DNA of 64,000 nt from Mucilaginibacter geliditolerans (GTDB taxonomy: Bacteria; Bacteroidota; Bacteroidia; Sphingobacteriales; Sphingobacteriaceae), in contig NZ_JACHBY010000006.1 of the NCBI RefSeq assembly GCF_014200495.1, positions 310,001 to 374,000 of the forward strand. Direction: 5' to 3'. Under the pieces are notes generated by a model, which searched no databases, was not told the origin of the DNA, and worked only from the letters and a program-made list of their open reading frames with translations. Both the position numbers and the translations under genes were made by a program. This document shows, piece after piece, positions 8,411-16,710 of this stretch. Within the stretch, counting starts at the first letter, position 1; each line of letters starts with the position of its first letter.

Positions 8411-9739
8411 TCACCTACTTCCAACAGCATCTTCATTAGCTTTGTACATCCCGGGAATATATTTAGTAAACTTACCTTTAAAGTCAACTTTGTAGGTATT
8501 TCCTGCATCAACCATTGCAAATCCATCGTTATAGCGTACACACTTATCAGGCGGATATAACTCTTTTAACGGAGTGGTAAAGATAATGGCACCCGAGTGC
8601 GCGTCAAGGCATTGAAGGTAACGCAATGCACTTTCGGCCGGGCTTTGTTTCAGGCAGATCAGCACGTAATCATCGTCAAAGTATAGTATCTGCTGTTCAA
8701 AATAGATCCTTGCCGGCGTGAAATCTTTATGAGATATCACACCTTCTTCTTTCAGTTCCTGTTCATTGTTCCAGAAGAAAGGAGAATATCGGGGCACTGG
8801 AACTGTCTCCACAATTTTATCCCCTAAGTATTGATAACTGATCAGTCTCGCGCCGATCTCAGGATGGTCATAATCACTTTGGTTACTAAAATCAAACGCC
8901 GTTTTTTCATCGTTACCTTGCGATAGCGTTTTAATTGGACTTTCAAAACGGCTAAGTTCTTCTTTGGTACATAACTGATCGGTTAGCGGAAAGTAGAAAT
9001 AGTTTTTACCATCATTAGTAAATACCTTAAAACCATTACCGTGCGCATAATCATTATCAGCAAATTCCGCTTTAGCTAAGCCGCTGCTCATCTCCGTATG
9101 GTGCTCAAAAAGTGATTGGGTAACGTCCGTTACGGACAATGAAGATTTTGTTACCTTGGATATAACCAGGTTATCAGAGATGATATACATATCCCCGTTT
9201 GAAAATTCGCGGACATCCAAATTGGTTCCACCATGTTCATGGGTTAAGGCTGAGGCGCCCGGCATTGGTAGTAATTTAAGCTCAGTTTGTAAACCAAGAT
9301 CGTAAAAGGCTATATAATCTTTTGATCTTGTATTGTCACCCCCGTAAGTTTTAGTGCCTATGGTAAATAATATAGGCCTTTTATCTGTTGAAAGGTATAA
9401 CCACTGGCCAGCCCAGGAAATATCCCAACTATAACTGTTATCGCTGCCAGAATTACTTTGCCCGGAGGAAGTGGTTGTTGAATCACTTGGTAAATAGACA
9501 ATGACACAAATTGCAACGGCTATAACTAAAACAAATATGGTTACAGCGGCGATTGCACACCCTGGCTTAGCGGGCTGTACCTGCACCGGTTGTTGTAACG
9601 GATTTGAAAAGGTGACAGTGCCATTATCTAAAAAATATTCAGTTCCGCAGGCTGTACATTTGTAATCTCCCGGCCTTACCTCATATTTTTGAGTGCTGCC
9701 GCATTTTGGGCATTCAATTGCTTTTATTTCTGTTGCCAT
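8411..9739 (-). CDS. Zinc-ribbon, single-span membrane protein
   Basis: A 442-residue protein in three parts: an N-terminal zinc ribbon (C10-P-K-C13 ... C28-T-A-C31), a hydrophobic span at about residues 61-85 (AIAAVTIFVLVIAVAICVIV), and a large outer part of about 350 residues rich in beta strands with no named domain. The topology suggests a cytosolic zinc ribbon coupled to an extracytoplasmic sensor-like or binding domain. It lies 12 bp downstream of the metallopeptidase-like gene, so co-transcription is likely. Function is unknown; association with the SPFH protein downstream is suggested by context only. Confidence 0.7.
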   Translation of the reverse strand: MATEIKAIECPKCGSTQKYEVRPGDYKCTACGTEYFLDNGTVTFSNPLQQPVQVQPAKPGCAIAAVTIFVLVIAVAICVIVYLPSDSTTTSSGQSNSGSDNSYSWDISWAGQWLYLSTDKRPILFTIGTKTYGGDNTRSKDYIAFYDLGLQTELKLLPMPGASALTHEHGGTNLDVREFSNGDMYIISDNLVISKVTKSSLSVTDVTQSLFEHHTEMSSGLAKAEFADNDYAHGNGFKVFTNDGKNYFYFPLTDQLCTKEELSRFESPIKTLSQGNDEKTAFDFSNQSDYDHPEIGARLISYQYLGDKIVETVPVPRYSPFFWNNEQELKEEGVISHKDFTPARIYFEQQILYFDDDYVLICLKQSPAESALRYLQCLDAHSGAIIFTTPLKELYPPDKCVRYNDGFAMVDAGNTYKVDFKGKFTKYIPGMYKANEDAVGSR

Positions 9740-9751
9740 TAATTAATGGAA

Positions 9752-10495
9752 CTATTTAAGTGGCTTGCCTGCGTTTTGTATTGCTTGCCTGAATGTTTCA
9801 AAGGGTTGTTCTTTACTCACCTCTACTATCATAATTGATTGGTACCAGGTGTAGGCGGCGCCACCAGGAAGCTTTTGATAATTATCGTTTAGATATTGCG
9901 CTTTATCCAGCCCGGCAGGGACCGGGCTAGGGGAATGGCTTACAATACCATTAAAAACACTAAGCATAAGCTGGTAAAATTGCGGATCATGCTCGTTCCA
10001 ATAAGCGGCATCAATACGGTTGGCAGCTTTTTCATTTTCATACGGATCTGCGGTTACGTGCTGGCAGGCTCTCCACCAATGCCCCAACTCATGAATGAAT
10101 ATCCATTTATGAACGCTTATTTCAAAAAATTGCTCTGCTGTTATCCTTGAGTTCAGGTTTTTAGCTAATTCTTCAAACACCTGGCGTGCTCCTGCGGGAA
10201 GCGTATTCCAGTCGCAGGTGTGCAAAACGTTCTTTTCGTCATCATAGTTACCAAATGACCTGGGATTATCCAGAACTAAAACCGGCGGGGCCAGGCTTGG
10301 CTTAAAACTAAATGATTTTATTTCATTAATATATGAGTCCCTTAATGTTGAAAGTTTTTTAAGCAACGTGTCATTTTGCTGTGCCGATACTGTATTTATA
10401 AGTAAGACAAATGGTACAAATGCCCCAATTTTAAATGCGCTGCCAATAAAGGTTATAGCATTTAAAATTATTTTTTTTATAGCAGGATGTTTCAT
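9752..10495 (-). CDS. Exported zincin-like metallopeptidase (HELGH)
   Basis: A 247-residue protein with a hydrophobic signal at about residues 20-39 (ending SAQQ) and a zincin motif H135-E-L-G-H139 in KWIFIHELGHWWRACQ. E153 or E155 in YENEKAANRIDAAYW could be the third zinc ligand of a gluzincin. No exact peptidase family was recognised. It is the first gene of a three-gene operon controlled by operator site 2. The -7 box of that site (10500-10507) lies only four bases before the ATG at 10495, so the transcript would be nearly or fully leaderless unless translation starts further in. Confidence 0.65.
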   Translation of the reverse strand: MKHPAIKKIILNAITFIGSAFKIGAFVPFVLLINTVSAQQNDTLLKKLSTLRDSYINEIKSFSFKPSLAPPVLVLDNPRSFGNYDDEKNVLHTCDWNTLPAGARQVFEELAKNLNSRITAEQFFEISVHKWIFIHELGHWWRACQHVTADPYENEKAANRIDAAYWNEHDPQFYQLMLSVFNGIVSHSPSPVPAGLDKAQYLNDNYQKLPGGAAYTWYQSIMIVEVSKEQPFETFRQAIQNAGKPLK

Positions 10496-10499
10496 TCAT

Positions 10500-10570
10500 C
10501 AAACCTATGAAATACTCAAAGGGTATTAAATAACATATCGACCAACGACAATTTAAATAGACAGAAGACG
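10500..10570 (-). promoter_or_regulatory. Island operator site 2 plus -7 box
   Basis: Read on the minus strand: half-sites CGTCTTCTGTCTA (10570-10558) and TGTCGTTGGTCGA (10550-10538), starting 20 bp apart, then 30 bases, then TAGGTTTG (10507-10500). It faces the operon 10495-7288. It stands back to back with site 3, 17 bp away. Confidence 0.72.
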
Positions 10571-10587
10571 ATGTTTCAAATCCTACC

Positions 10588-10658
10588 TGTAGTTTGTCGA
10601 TTAAATGAGCAGTTCGGCGAGAAACGCTTTGACGGAAGGGGAATTCCTAAGACGTTTG
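10588..10658 (+). promoter_or_regulatory. Island operator site 3 (degenerate) plus -7-like box
   Basis: Half-sites TGTAGTTTGTCGA (10588-10600) and AGCAGTTCGGCGA (10608-10620), 20 bp apart. Thirty bases further is GACGTTTG (10651-10658), one mismatch from TAnnTTTG. It is the weakest of the seven sites, but its spacing is exact and it precedes a lipoprotein gene. Confidence 0.5.
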
Positions 10659-10681
10659 TGGTAAATCATATGATCAAAAAA

Positions 10682-11113
10682 ATGAAAAGATACATACTAC
10701 TAATTCCTGCGATACTTATTATGGCCGCCTGTTCAAAAAAGAACAACCCTGCTCCAGCACGGCTTACCCCATCCAATGCCAATGCAACTGATCTTGTAGG
10801 GAAATGGACTGTAATTACAGATACTATATTTTTGAAGGGGAGTAGTCAGTTTAATACTAAGCCGGTGAACGACGCGTCTTATTTCACATTTGAAGCTGAT
10901 GGTACAGGTAATTTAGGCACTACCAGTAGCGGTTTGGAAGGGCTCTTCAATTATACTGTTAATAACGGAACTTTAATTTTAACCATACCTAATCCCAACG
11001 GTAGCACAGGTGTCTATGCAACATATTCGATCTATAATATTACAAAAAGTACGTTGGGATTACGGCTCAGTAATAATAACAACACGTACGAAGATGCCTG
11101 GCTAACCAAATGA
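10682..11113 (+). CDS. Small lipoprotein, lipocalin-like
   Basis: A 143-residue lipoprotein with a signal ending at C17 (lipobox IMAAC). The body has the pattern of small Bacteroidota lipocalin-like proteins: LVGKWTV near residue 38, then alternating beta strands (FTFEADGTGNLG, FNYTVNNGTLILTI). The frame is open further upstream to 10571, but that part overlaps operator site 3 and lacks a signal peptide, so ATG 10682 (or 10670) is the likely start. Ligand unknown. Confidence 0.75.
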   Translation: MKRYILLIPAILIMAACSKKNNPAPARLTPSNANATDLVGKWTVITDTIFLKGSSQFNTKPVNDASYFTFEADGTGNLGTTSSGLEGLFNYTVNNGTLILTIPNPNGSTGVYATYSIYNITKSTLGLRLSNNNNTYEDAWLTK

Positions 11114-11215
11114 AGCGGTGAATTTTAGAGCTTTATACCGCCGGGTATTTTCTAAATTAAGGGTGAATTATTACCATATTCCTGTTAAGAAGAAGTGGTA
11201 CTCTGTTATGAATTG

Positions 11216-13240
11216 CTATCGGGCCATATTCTCAAACTCCAACATAATACTCACGCCCTGGCCGGGGTTGGTAACAGCGGTTACCTTACAATTGATAGCA
11301 TGCGCCATGTCCCTTACAATATGCAAACCTAATCCACTTTTAATGCCTATTGGTGCTTCTTTATTATACAATGGCGCGAATTGCTGTTGTGTGGCGCCTG
11401 GGCCGTTATCGGTAACGGAAAAATACGTTATGCCATCTTTTTCCCAGGCTTTCCATTCAATAGCGGCATTGGGTGTATTTTTAAGTGCCTTTTGCGCATT
11501 GCCGGTAAGGTTGTGCATAATGGTTTTAAGGTAATTTTCATCAGTAAGCAGCTGCATCCCATCCGGCTGGCTAAAGTTGACATTTATTCCGGTAGCGGTT
11601 ACCATTGAGCGGGCTATGTATTCAAACAATTCTTTTACCGCAACGTGTGCCGGTTGCGGGGTGAAGTTTTCCATCTGGTCTTTGCTCCACAACAGCAGGT
11701 CCTCCATTTTCTCGAGCAAGTTTTCGGCAACTTTTTCTGATCGAGCGGCAAAACGTTCGGCAGCATGGGGGGCCAACATGTCGGGATCATCACGTTGCAG
11801 GCGTATAAAGTTAAGGTAGCCCGCTACCGGGCCGCGCAGGTCGTGGTTAAGTATGCCGAGGAATTTTATCTTAATTTTATTAGCTTTATCTAATTGTACA
11901 TTAGCGGTAGTGAGCTGGCTATTAAGCGCTGATAATGATGTATTAGCCTTTTTACGCTGACGACTTTGGCTAAAAATGAGGCTCGCTATCAAAAGCAATA
12001 GAATAAGGCCCACCGTTAAAAAAATGGTTTGTTTATGCTCATTGGCTATTTGTAGCTTATTTATTTCCAGCTGTTTGTTGCGTAAGGCAATTTCTCGGTC
12101 AGATTCTATGTCAGAGATCTTATTCTTATCCTTCTGCGAATAAATAGAATCTTTTAATTTTTCAAGCGACCTGATGTTTTGCAATGCGTTCTTATACTTC
12201 CCTTCGTAGGCCTGCACCGATGCCAGGCTATCTAAAGTCATTATGGTAAAGGTTTTGTTCAATGCTTTTCTTGAATACATAAGCGTGTTATTAAAAGCGC
12301 TGTCGGCTTTGGCAACCATTGCGGCCTTTAGGGCTTTCCGGTTCTTAATACCTTTCAGGGTATCAATGGTGCCAGTCAGATCCCAGTAATTAGCAGCTAT
12401 GTTAAACTGGTTCATTACCGAATAAAAGTTGAGCGGATATATCTTATCCCATATAGAGCGCGCTAAAAAGCAGTAATGGATGGACGCGGTATCTTCAGGG
12501 TATGAACTGCCATAACTGGCGGCCAGCTGGCAGTACATGGTGGCCTGGCCGATACTATCTTTTGTATGCTGGTATATTTTCAGCGCTTTGGTAAACCAGC
12601 TTTTTGCTTCCGGAAATTTTTGCGTATTCTGGTTTATTACCCCGTAAAGTTCATAGGCCTTGGCTTTGGCAATGTAGCCTGTGTTGCCCATCTTCAATGC
12701 TTTATTGATATATTCTATAGCCTTAGCGCTGTTATTCTCGTTGAGAAAAACAGAGGCTATATTTACATAAATAAGATCACTACGGGGGCGTTTTTTCATG
12801 CTTTCGGATATGGAAAGGGCACTGAAAAGAGACCTCATGGATGATAAAAAATCCGCCTGATTCTGATAGACGAGCCCGGTGCCTACATAGGCATTTATCA
12901 TCCGCACCGAATCATACTGTTCCCTGGCCAGGTTAAGATCCCGCCTGTAGTATGCTATGGCTTCGGCAAATTTTTGCTGACCGGAGCTGATATCGCCAAG
13001 AAATCCGTAAAACTTGCCGATTGCCAGTTTATTGTTGGTTTTAACGGCAAGCGCCAGCCCTTGCTGTGCATAAGCAGTGGCTTTAGCGGGCGATTTGTAT
13101 TTGAACTGATCAACCAGTTTTTGAAGCGATCTTAACTTTATTGAGTCCGGGTTGGCCGAAGGTTTTTTCTGGGCAAATGCGGAAAACAGGCATAGTAATA
13201 AAATCACCGTAGTAATATATTTCATAGTTGGTTGAGGCAT
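11216..13240 (-). CDS. TPR-containing membrane histidine kinase
   Basis: A 674-residue sensor kinase. A signal peptide (ending FSAFAQ) leads to about 350 periplasmic residues of tetratricopeptide repeats, one membrane span near residue 405 (TVGLILLLLIASLIF), a coiled linker, a HisKA domain with phospho-acceptor H466 (LNHDLRGP), and an HATPase_c domain with the N/G boxes DNGPGA and GIKSGLGLHIV. A likely better start is the ATG five codons in (13225). It is the only kinase in the island, and the only soluble response regulator there is the LytTR protein at 15812, so they probably form a pair even though three genes separate them. No operator site precedes this gene. Confidence 0.88.
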   Translation of the reverse strand: MPQPTMKYITTVILLLCLFSAFAQKKPSANPDSIKLRSLQKLVDQFKYKSPAKATAYAQQGLALAVKTNNKLAIGKFYGFLGDISSGQQKFAEAIAYYRRDLNLAREQYDSVRMINAYVGTGLVYQNQADFLSSMRSLFSALSISESMKKRPRSDLIYVNIASVFLNENNSAKAIEYINKALKMGNTGYIAKAKAYELYGVINQNTQKFPEAKSWFTKALKIYQHTKDSIGQATMYCQLAASYGSSYPEDTASIHYCFLARSIWDKIYPLNFYSVMNQFNIAANYWDLTGTIDTLKGIKNRKALKAAMVAKADSAFNNTLMYSRKALNKTFTIMTLDSLASVQAYEGKYKNALQNIRSLEKLKDSIYSQKDKNKISDIESDREIALRNKQLEINKLQIANEHKQTIFLTVGLILLLLIASLIFSQSRQRKKANTSLSALNSQLTTANVQLDKANKIKIKFLGILNHDLRGPVAGYLNFIRLQRDDPDMLAPHAAERFAARSEKVAENLLEKMEDLLLWSKDQMENFTPQPAHVAVKELFEYIARSMVTATGINVNFSQPDGMQLLTDENYLKTIMHNLTGNAQKALKNTPNAAIEWKAWEKDGITYFSVTDNGPGATQQQFAPLYNKEAPIGIKSGLGLHIVRDMAHAINCKVTAVTNPGQGVSIMLEFENMAR

Positions 13241-13454
13241 AGCTGTATAATACGAAGATAAGCAATAGTATTTGCCTTTTTTTTAATACCTGGTGTTGTG
13301 CGTGGGCTATGGAAAATACAAAAAAGCTGACCAGGTTAAAAGCTACGGCCTGTTTCAGCTATGAACAAACTTACCTAGCTAACCCTGTAAAATAAATTCC
13401 GTTAATATTTTCCTATACCATAGGAAATAAAACCAACTTTTTTGTGAAATAAAA

Positions 13455-13478
13455 AACCCCACTCGTTAGAGTAGGGTT
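13455..13478 (-). terminator. Terminator of the 15651-13527 operon
   Basis: Stem AACCCCACTC (13455-13464) / GAGTAGGGTT (13469-13478) with loop GTTA and one mismatch, flanked by an A run that gives T residues on the minus strand. It lies about 50 bp past the stop of the lipoprotein gene ending at 13527. The rest of the gap to 13240 shows nothing recognisable. Confidence 0.65.
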
Positions 13479-13526
13479 AATAATTTTTAGATTTCAGTAT
13501 TTTCGTAAGCTAATTCCAGCACTTTT

Positions 13527-14213
13527 TCATTTAGTAAAGGTACCGTATATATAATCCGAACCGCCGTTAACTACAGCAGGAGGCTTATAACTCATCATCA
13601 TTATCGCCCCATTGTCAAATACGAATACACTGTTAACGCCATTTAATGTCGTTGTTGCTACTGCATTATTTTGTAGCGTATAAGCTTGGTCGGGGGTGTT
13701 GTAGCCGGTTTGATCGATATTGTATTGACTGCCTGAAAAGGAAAGGTAAGCAAAAGAATGTTGTCCGTTTGTAAACGTAACGGCGCCTGTATATTCATTA
13801 TTGCTAAAGGAATTGCTGGCAGGTGTTTTTTCAAGCTTATAGGTGATAAGGCCCAGGCCATCTGTTGAAGCCCCGCTAATAGTACTATTAGCTATTGTAA
13901 AATCAAATGTGGCCACAAGCTGCATAGTTTGCCCAAAGCTGGTGATCAAATGGCCATTGGCATAAGTATAACTACCCTTTACAACACCAAAAATAGCATC
14001 TACAAAAGTACATGCTGAATTAGTGTTTAAAATTATAGCATAAGGGATCGGTACATTGGTTACACTTGGCGAAAGATTGTAATTATACTGCCCTGCAATA
14101 TAATATTGTGTGAGGCCGGCGGTGCCCGAAGCCGTATCCTTGTCTTTACCACAGGCAGTTATCAGCATGATTGCCGCCAAGCAAGTCGTTTTTATGAGCG
14201 TTTTAATTTTCAT
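13527..14213 (-). CDS. Lipoprotein of unknown function
   Basis: A 228-residue lipoprotein: signal ending at C21 (lipobox ITAC), then GKDKD and a beta-rich body with several internally similar segments (FTIANSTISGASTDG, FSFSGSQYN-like strands). No family is recognised. The ATG at 14213 is preferred over the upstream in-frame ATG at 14231 because it places the signal peptide at the N terminus. It is the last gene of a run of three minus-strand genes starting at 15651 and is followed by a terminator. Confidence 0.7.
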   Translation of the reverse strand: MKIKTLIKTTCLAAIMLITACGKDKDTASGTAGLTQYYIAGQYNYNLSPSVTNVPIPYAIILNTNSACTFVDAIFGVVKGSYTYANGHLITSFGQTMQLVATFDFTIANSTISGASTDGLGLITYKLEKTPASNSFSNNEYTGAVTFTNGQHSFAYLSFSGSQYNIDQTGYNTPDQAYTLQNNAVATTTLNGVNSVFVFDNGAIMMMSYKPPAVVNGGSDYIYGTFTK

Positions 14214-14260
14214 GATATAATTACTGATCATTTAATAAATCGAAGTATGCAATAGATGGA

Positions 14261-14989
14261 TCATGGCATCCACGATACCATCTTGGCATATAGCTGGTTG
14301 GTCCAGTTGCCGCCACAGTGTGTATTGCAGCTATTATCTGTAACACCGCTGCTTTCCGCTTTTATCGGCGAATTGGGATCTATGTGTTCATAAAGTTCTT
14401 TACCCGAGTAATCGCCCTCGTTATTGCCACTACAGGCTATAGCAAAAATAGGTATCTTAAATTCGGTGGCTTCCGTACCGCCGCATGGGGCAAGCAGCCC
14501 TTTGCAATAACTAAGGTCATCGTAATAAGCGCTGTTGGTAAGCAGCATAAAGCTGGCATAAGAGTAGCCGCCTACAACAGAATTGTTCTTATTTACATTA
14601 AATTCGGCAGATAGGGCAGTGATGCAGCTATTGTAATCCTCGCCTATCTCTTGTGCACTGGTATTCCAGTCGGCCAGGCCAGGTGTTTTACGGTATTGAA
14701 CTATGGCTGCCACATAACCATTCTGCGCTGCTTTGGTACAAAGGTCAACGTCGGTACTTTCGTCAAGGATGCCGGCAGTAGGGTTATTTTCGTCGTTCCC
14801 ACTGCCCATTACCAATATACCTTTAAAGCTGCTTATGCCGCTACCCACGAATGATTTATAGGTAATGGCATTTTTCATTTCTACTGTTTCTTTTACGTTG
14901 CTGCTGGTAACAGTACTATTGGTGCTTTTACCGCATGATAGCATGGCGCCTAATATTAATACGGTTGCTAAATAAAATATTGCTTTCAT
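14261..14989 (-). CDS. Alpha/beta-hydrolase-like lipoprotein
   Basis: A 242-residue lipoprotein with a signal ending at C19 (lipobox AMLSC). The body looks like an alpha/beta hydrolase: a GSGNDEN segment after the second strand, a nucleophile elbow candidate VVGGYSYASF (serine in G-Y-S-Y-A, not the usual GxSxG), an APCGG loop, a possible acid in SGNNEGDYSG and a histidine in CNTHCGGNW near the C terminus. Several cysteines could form disulfides. The ATG at 14989 rather than the upstream 15040 start fits the signal. Activity, if any, is likely esterase-like; this is inference. Confidence 0.65.
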   Translation of the reverse strand: MKAIFYLATVLILGAMLSCGKSTNSTVTSSNVKETVEMKNAITYKSFVGSGISSFKGILVMGSGNDENNPTAGILDESTDVDLCTKAAQNGYVAAIVQYRKTPGLADWNTSAQEIGEDYNSCITALSAEFNVNKNNSVVGGYSYASFMLLTNSAYYDDLSYCKGLLAPCGGTEATEFKIPIFAIACSGNNEGDYSGKELYEHIDPNSPIKAESSGVTDNSCNTHCGGNWTNQLYAKMVSWMP

Positions 14990-15048
14990 TTTACTCGTCT
15001 TTAATTGTGTAATGTTAACGCGGTAATTCAGAATAAGCATAAAGCTGT

Positions 15049-15651
15049 TTAAAACTTGAACGATAAACCTACCTGCAATGCCGATACGCCATATCCGACT
15101 TCGGCAAAGCCGCCAACACTATTGCTGAACATATATCTTGCACCTGCATGTACACCTAAAAACACTGTACTGCCATAAGCACCAGGCAAAGGGTTACCGG
15201 CGTAATTATAGCTTGCTGAGTAATAGCCCAACGAAACGCCGGCATAAGGATCAAATTTTGGATTACTTACATTAAGAAGTTTGGCAAAGTGGTATGATCC
15301 GCGCACGCCAACGTATACCAGGTGCAGGCTGTAATTATATAAGCCATTATCATTATAAGATGAATAATTTACAAATGCGCCGGCGCTGATATCATCGGTA
15401 AAGCCATGTTCAAATGATACGCCAAACGGTAAGCCCTTGTAGTAGGTGCCTAACCCAACGCCGGGATCAAGAAAATTTTTATCCATCACACTGTATTCAT
15501 CTGTTTTTGGTGCTACAATTACCGGGCGCGGCACAGGTTTAGGTTTTCCGGATGTAGCCGTAACGCTTGTTTTGGTGGTTTTCTTTTTTGTTTGAGCATT
15601 TACGCAAATTGCCGATATGGCAATTAACATGAGTAATAAGACCTTTTTCAT
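15049..15651 (-). CDS. Outer-membrane beta-barrel protein
   Basis: A 200-residue exported protein. Residues 1-19 are a signal peptide (ending VNAQ), followed by a Lys/Thr/Pro-rich linker and a small beta-barrel of about eight strands with alternating hydrophobic residues (GVSFEHGFTDDISAGAFVNY, GVRGSYHF, VGGFAEVGYGVSALQVGLSFKF). The terminal phenylalanine is typical of outer-membrane proteins. First gene of the operon with two lipoproteins downstream, transcribed from operator site 4. Confidence 0.75.
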   Translation of the reverse strand: MKKVLLLMLIAISAICVNAQTKKKTTKTSVTATSGKPKPVPRPVIVAPKTDEYSVMDKNFLDPGVGLGTYYKGLPFGVSFEHGFTDDISAGAFVNYSSYNDNGLYNYSLHLVYVGVRGSYHFAKLLNVSNPKFDPYAGVSLGYYSASYNYAGNPLPGAYGSTVFLGVHAGARYMFSNSVGGFAEVGYGVSALQVGLSFKF

Positions 15652-15682
15652 ACGTTTGGTAGTTTCGATTTTTTTTTCAAAT

Positions 15683-15753
15683 CAAAACTATGTACTGCCA
15701 AAGCGCTAAAAAATGACCATTAGACAAACGACAATTTAAATCGACCAGCAACA
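15683..15753 (-). promoter_or_regulatory. Island operator site 4 plus -7 box
   Basis: On the minus strand: TGTTGCTGGTCGA (15753-15741) and TGTCGTTTGTCTA (15733-15721), starting 20 bp apart, then 30 bases, then TAGTTTTG (15690-15683), about 31 bp before the ATG of the beta-barrel gene. It lies in the gap shared with the divergent LytTR regulator gene, so binding could also affect the regulator itself. Confidence 0.75.
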
Positions 15754-15811
15754 TAGCATACCTTTTTTTGTTATATTGCCAATGATAATTTAATAGCTCC
15801 AGGTAGGGAAG

Positions 15812-16525
15812 ATGACAGATATTATAAAATATAACTGTGTTATTGTTGACGATGAGGAAATAGACAGGCTTACAACACTCTCGTTTGTACGCAAATATCC
15901 CCAGTTTAATGTTTGTGGCATATGTGCATCTGTTGAAGACGCGCTGAAAATTATTGAAACCGTAGATATACAAATACTTTTTTCGGATATTGATATGCCC
16001 GGTATCGACGGATTTGAGTTCCGGCGCAGGCTGATGCATATACCGGTATGCGTATATATCACCTCTTATGCTGATATGGCTGCCGAAAGCTTTGAACTTT
16101 CCGCACTCGATTTTTTGGTTAAGCCAATTAAAGCGGATCGTTTTGAACGCACGGTGGCCCGAATTCAGGAATATATGGATGTGAAGCAGAAAGCGAACTT
16201 ATACGAACACAGCCTCGGTGGCGATACGGTTTTTATAAAAGACGGACATAGCTTTATAAAAGTGAAGCTTCATGACATCATGTACCTGGAGGCTTTGAAA
16301 GATTATACGCTAATATTCACCACCGAAAAAAAATACTGTGTACTTTCCACTATCGGCAGTTTGCTAAAGGAAAATAACTTCCGCAGCTTCATCCGCGTAC
16401 ACCGTAGTTATGCCGTACAAAAACATCTCATCAATAAAATTTCCACCAACGAATTAGTCGTTAATGACATAACTATTCCTATAGGCCGGATATATAAAGA
16501 TAATCTGCTGGGTATAAAATCCTGA
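15812..16525 (+). CDS. LytTR-family response regulator
   Basis: A 237-residue two-domain regulator. The receiver domain covers about residues 7-120, with acidic pocket D13-D14, phospho-acceptor D59 (SDIDMPGIDG), the conserved Thr in YITSYAD and the Lys in FLVKPIKADRF. The LytTR DNA-binding domain covers about 135-237, with the motifs IKVKLHDIMYLEALKDYTLIF and FRSFIRVHRSYAVQKHLINKI. LytTR regulators bind paired direct repeats spaced about two helical turns apart, which is what the seven island sites show. It is divergent from the beta-barrel operon and has no adjacent kinase; the TPR kinase at 11216-13240 is the likely partner. Confidence 0.9.
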   Translation: MTDIIKYNCVIVDDEEIDRLTTLSFVRKYPQFNVCGICASVEDALKIIETVDIQILFSDIDMPGIDGFEFRRRLMHIPVCVYITSYADMAAESFELSALDFLVKPIKADRFERTVARIQEYMDVKQKANLYEHSLGGDTVFIKDGHSFIKVKLHDIMYLEALKDYTLIFTTEKKYCVLSTIGSLLKENNFRSFIRVHRSYAVQKHLINKISTNELVVNDITIPIGRIYKDNLLGIKS

Positions 16526-16611
16526 TATATAATAGTAAAAAATAATTAATGCCAAGTGGAAGAGCCAAAGCTTTCTTAACATTGGGCATACTGTAGAGTT
16601 TAACCTTTAGT

Positions 16612-16682
16612 TGTTGTTGAGCGATTTAAAATGTCGCTTGTCGAAAATGTGTTTTCAGTCCGCGGCAGGCGGGATATGTTTG
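16612..16682 (+). promoter_or_regulatory. Island operator site 5 plus -7 box
   Basis: Half-sites TGTTGTTGAGCGA (16612-16624) and TGTCGCTTGTCGA (16632-16644), 20 bp apart; 30 bases further TATGTTTG (16675-16682), 28 bases before the ATG at 16711. Confidence 0.72.
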
Positions 16683-16710
16683 TGTAAATATTAACTAACA
16701 CTTACGTAAA

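Noticed and set aside
10571..10669. Upstream part of the frame as N terminus of the 10682 lipoprotein
   Set aside because: It would put the signal peptide in the middle of the protein, and it overlaps operator site 3 and its -7 box.
13241..13526. Eighth operator site upstream of the histidine kinase
   Set aside because: No pair of GTCKA-type half-sites 20 bp apart was found there; the kinase seems not to be part of the regulon.
15677..16062. Minus-strand frames opposite the LytTR gene
   Set aside because: They are shadows of the regulator's codons and of operator site 4.
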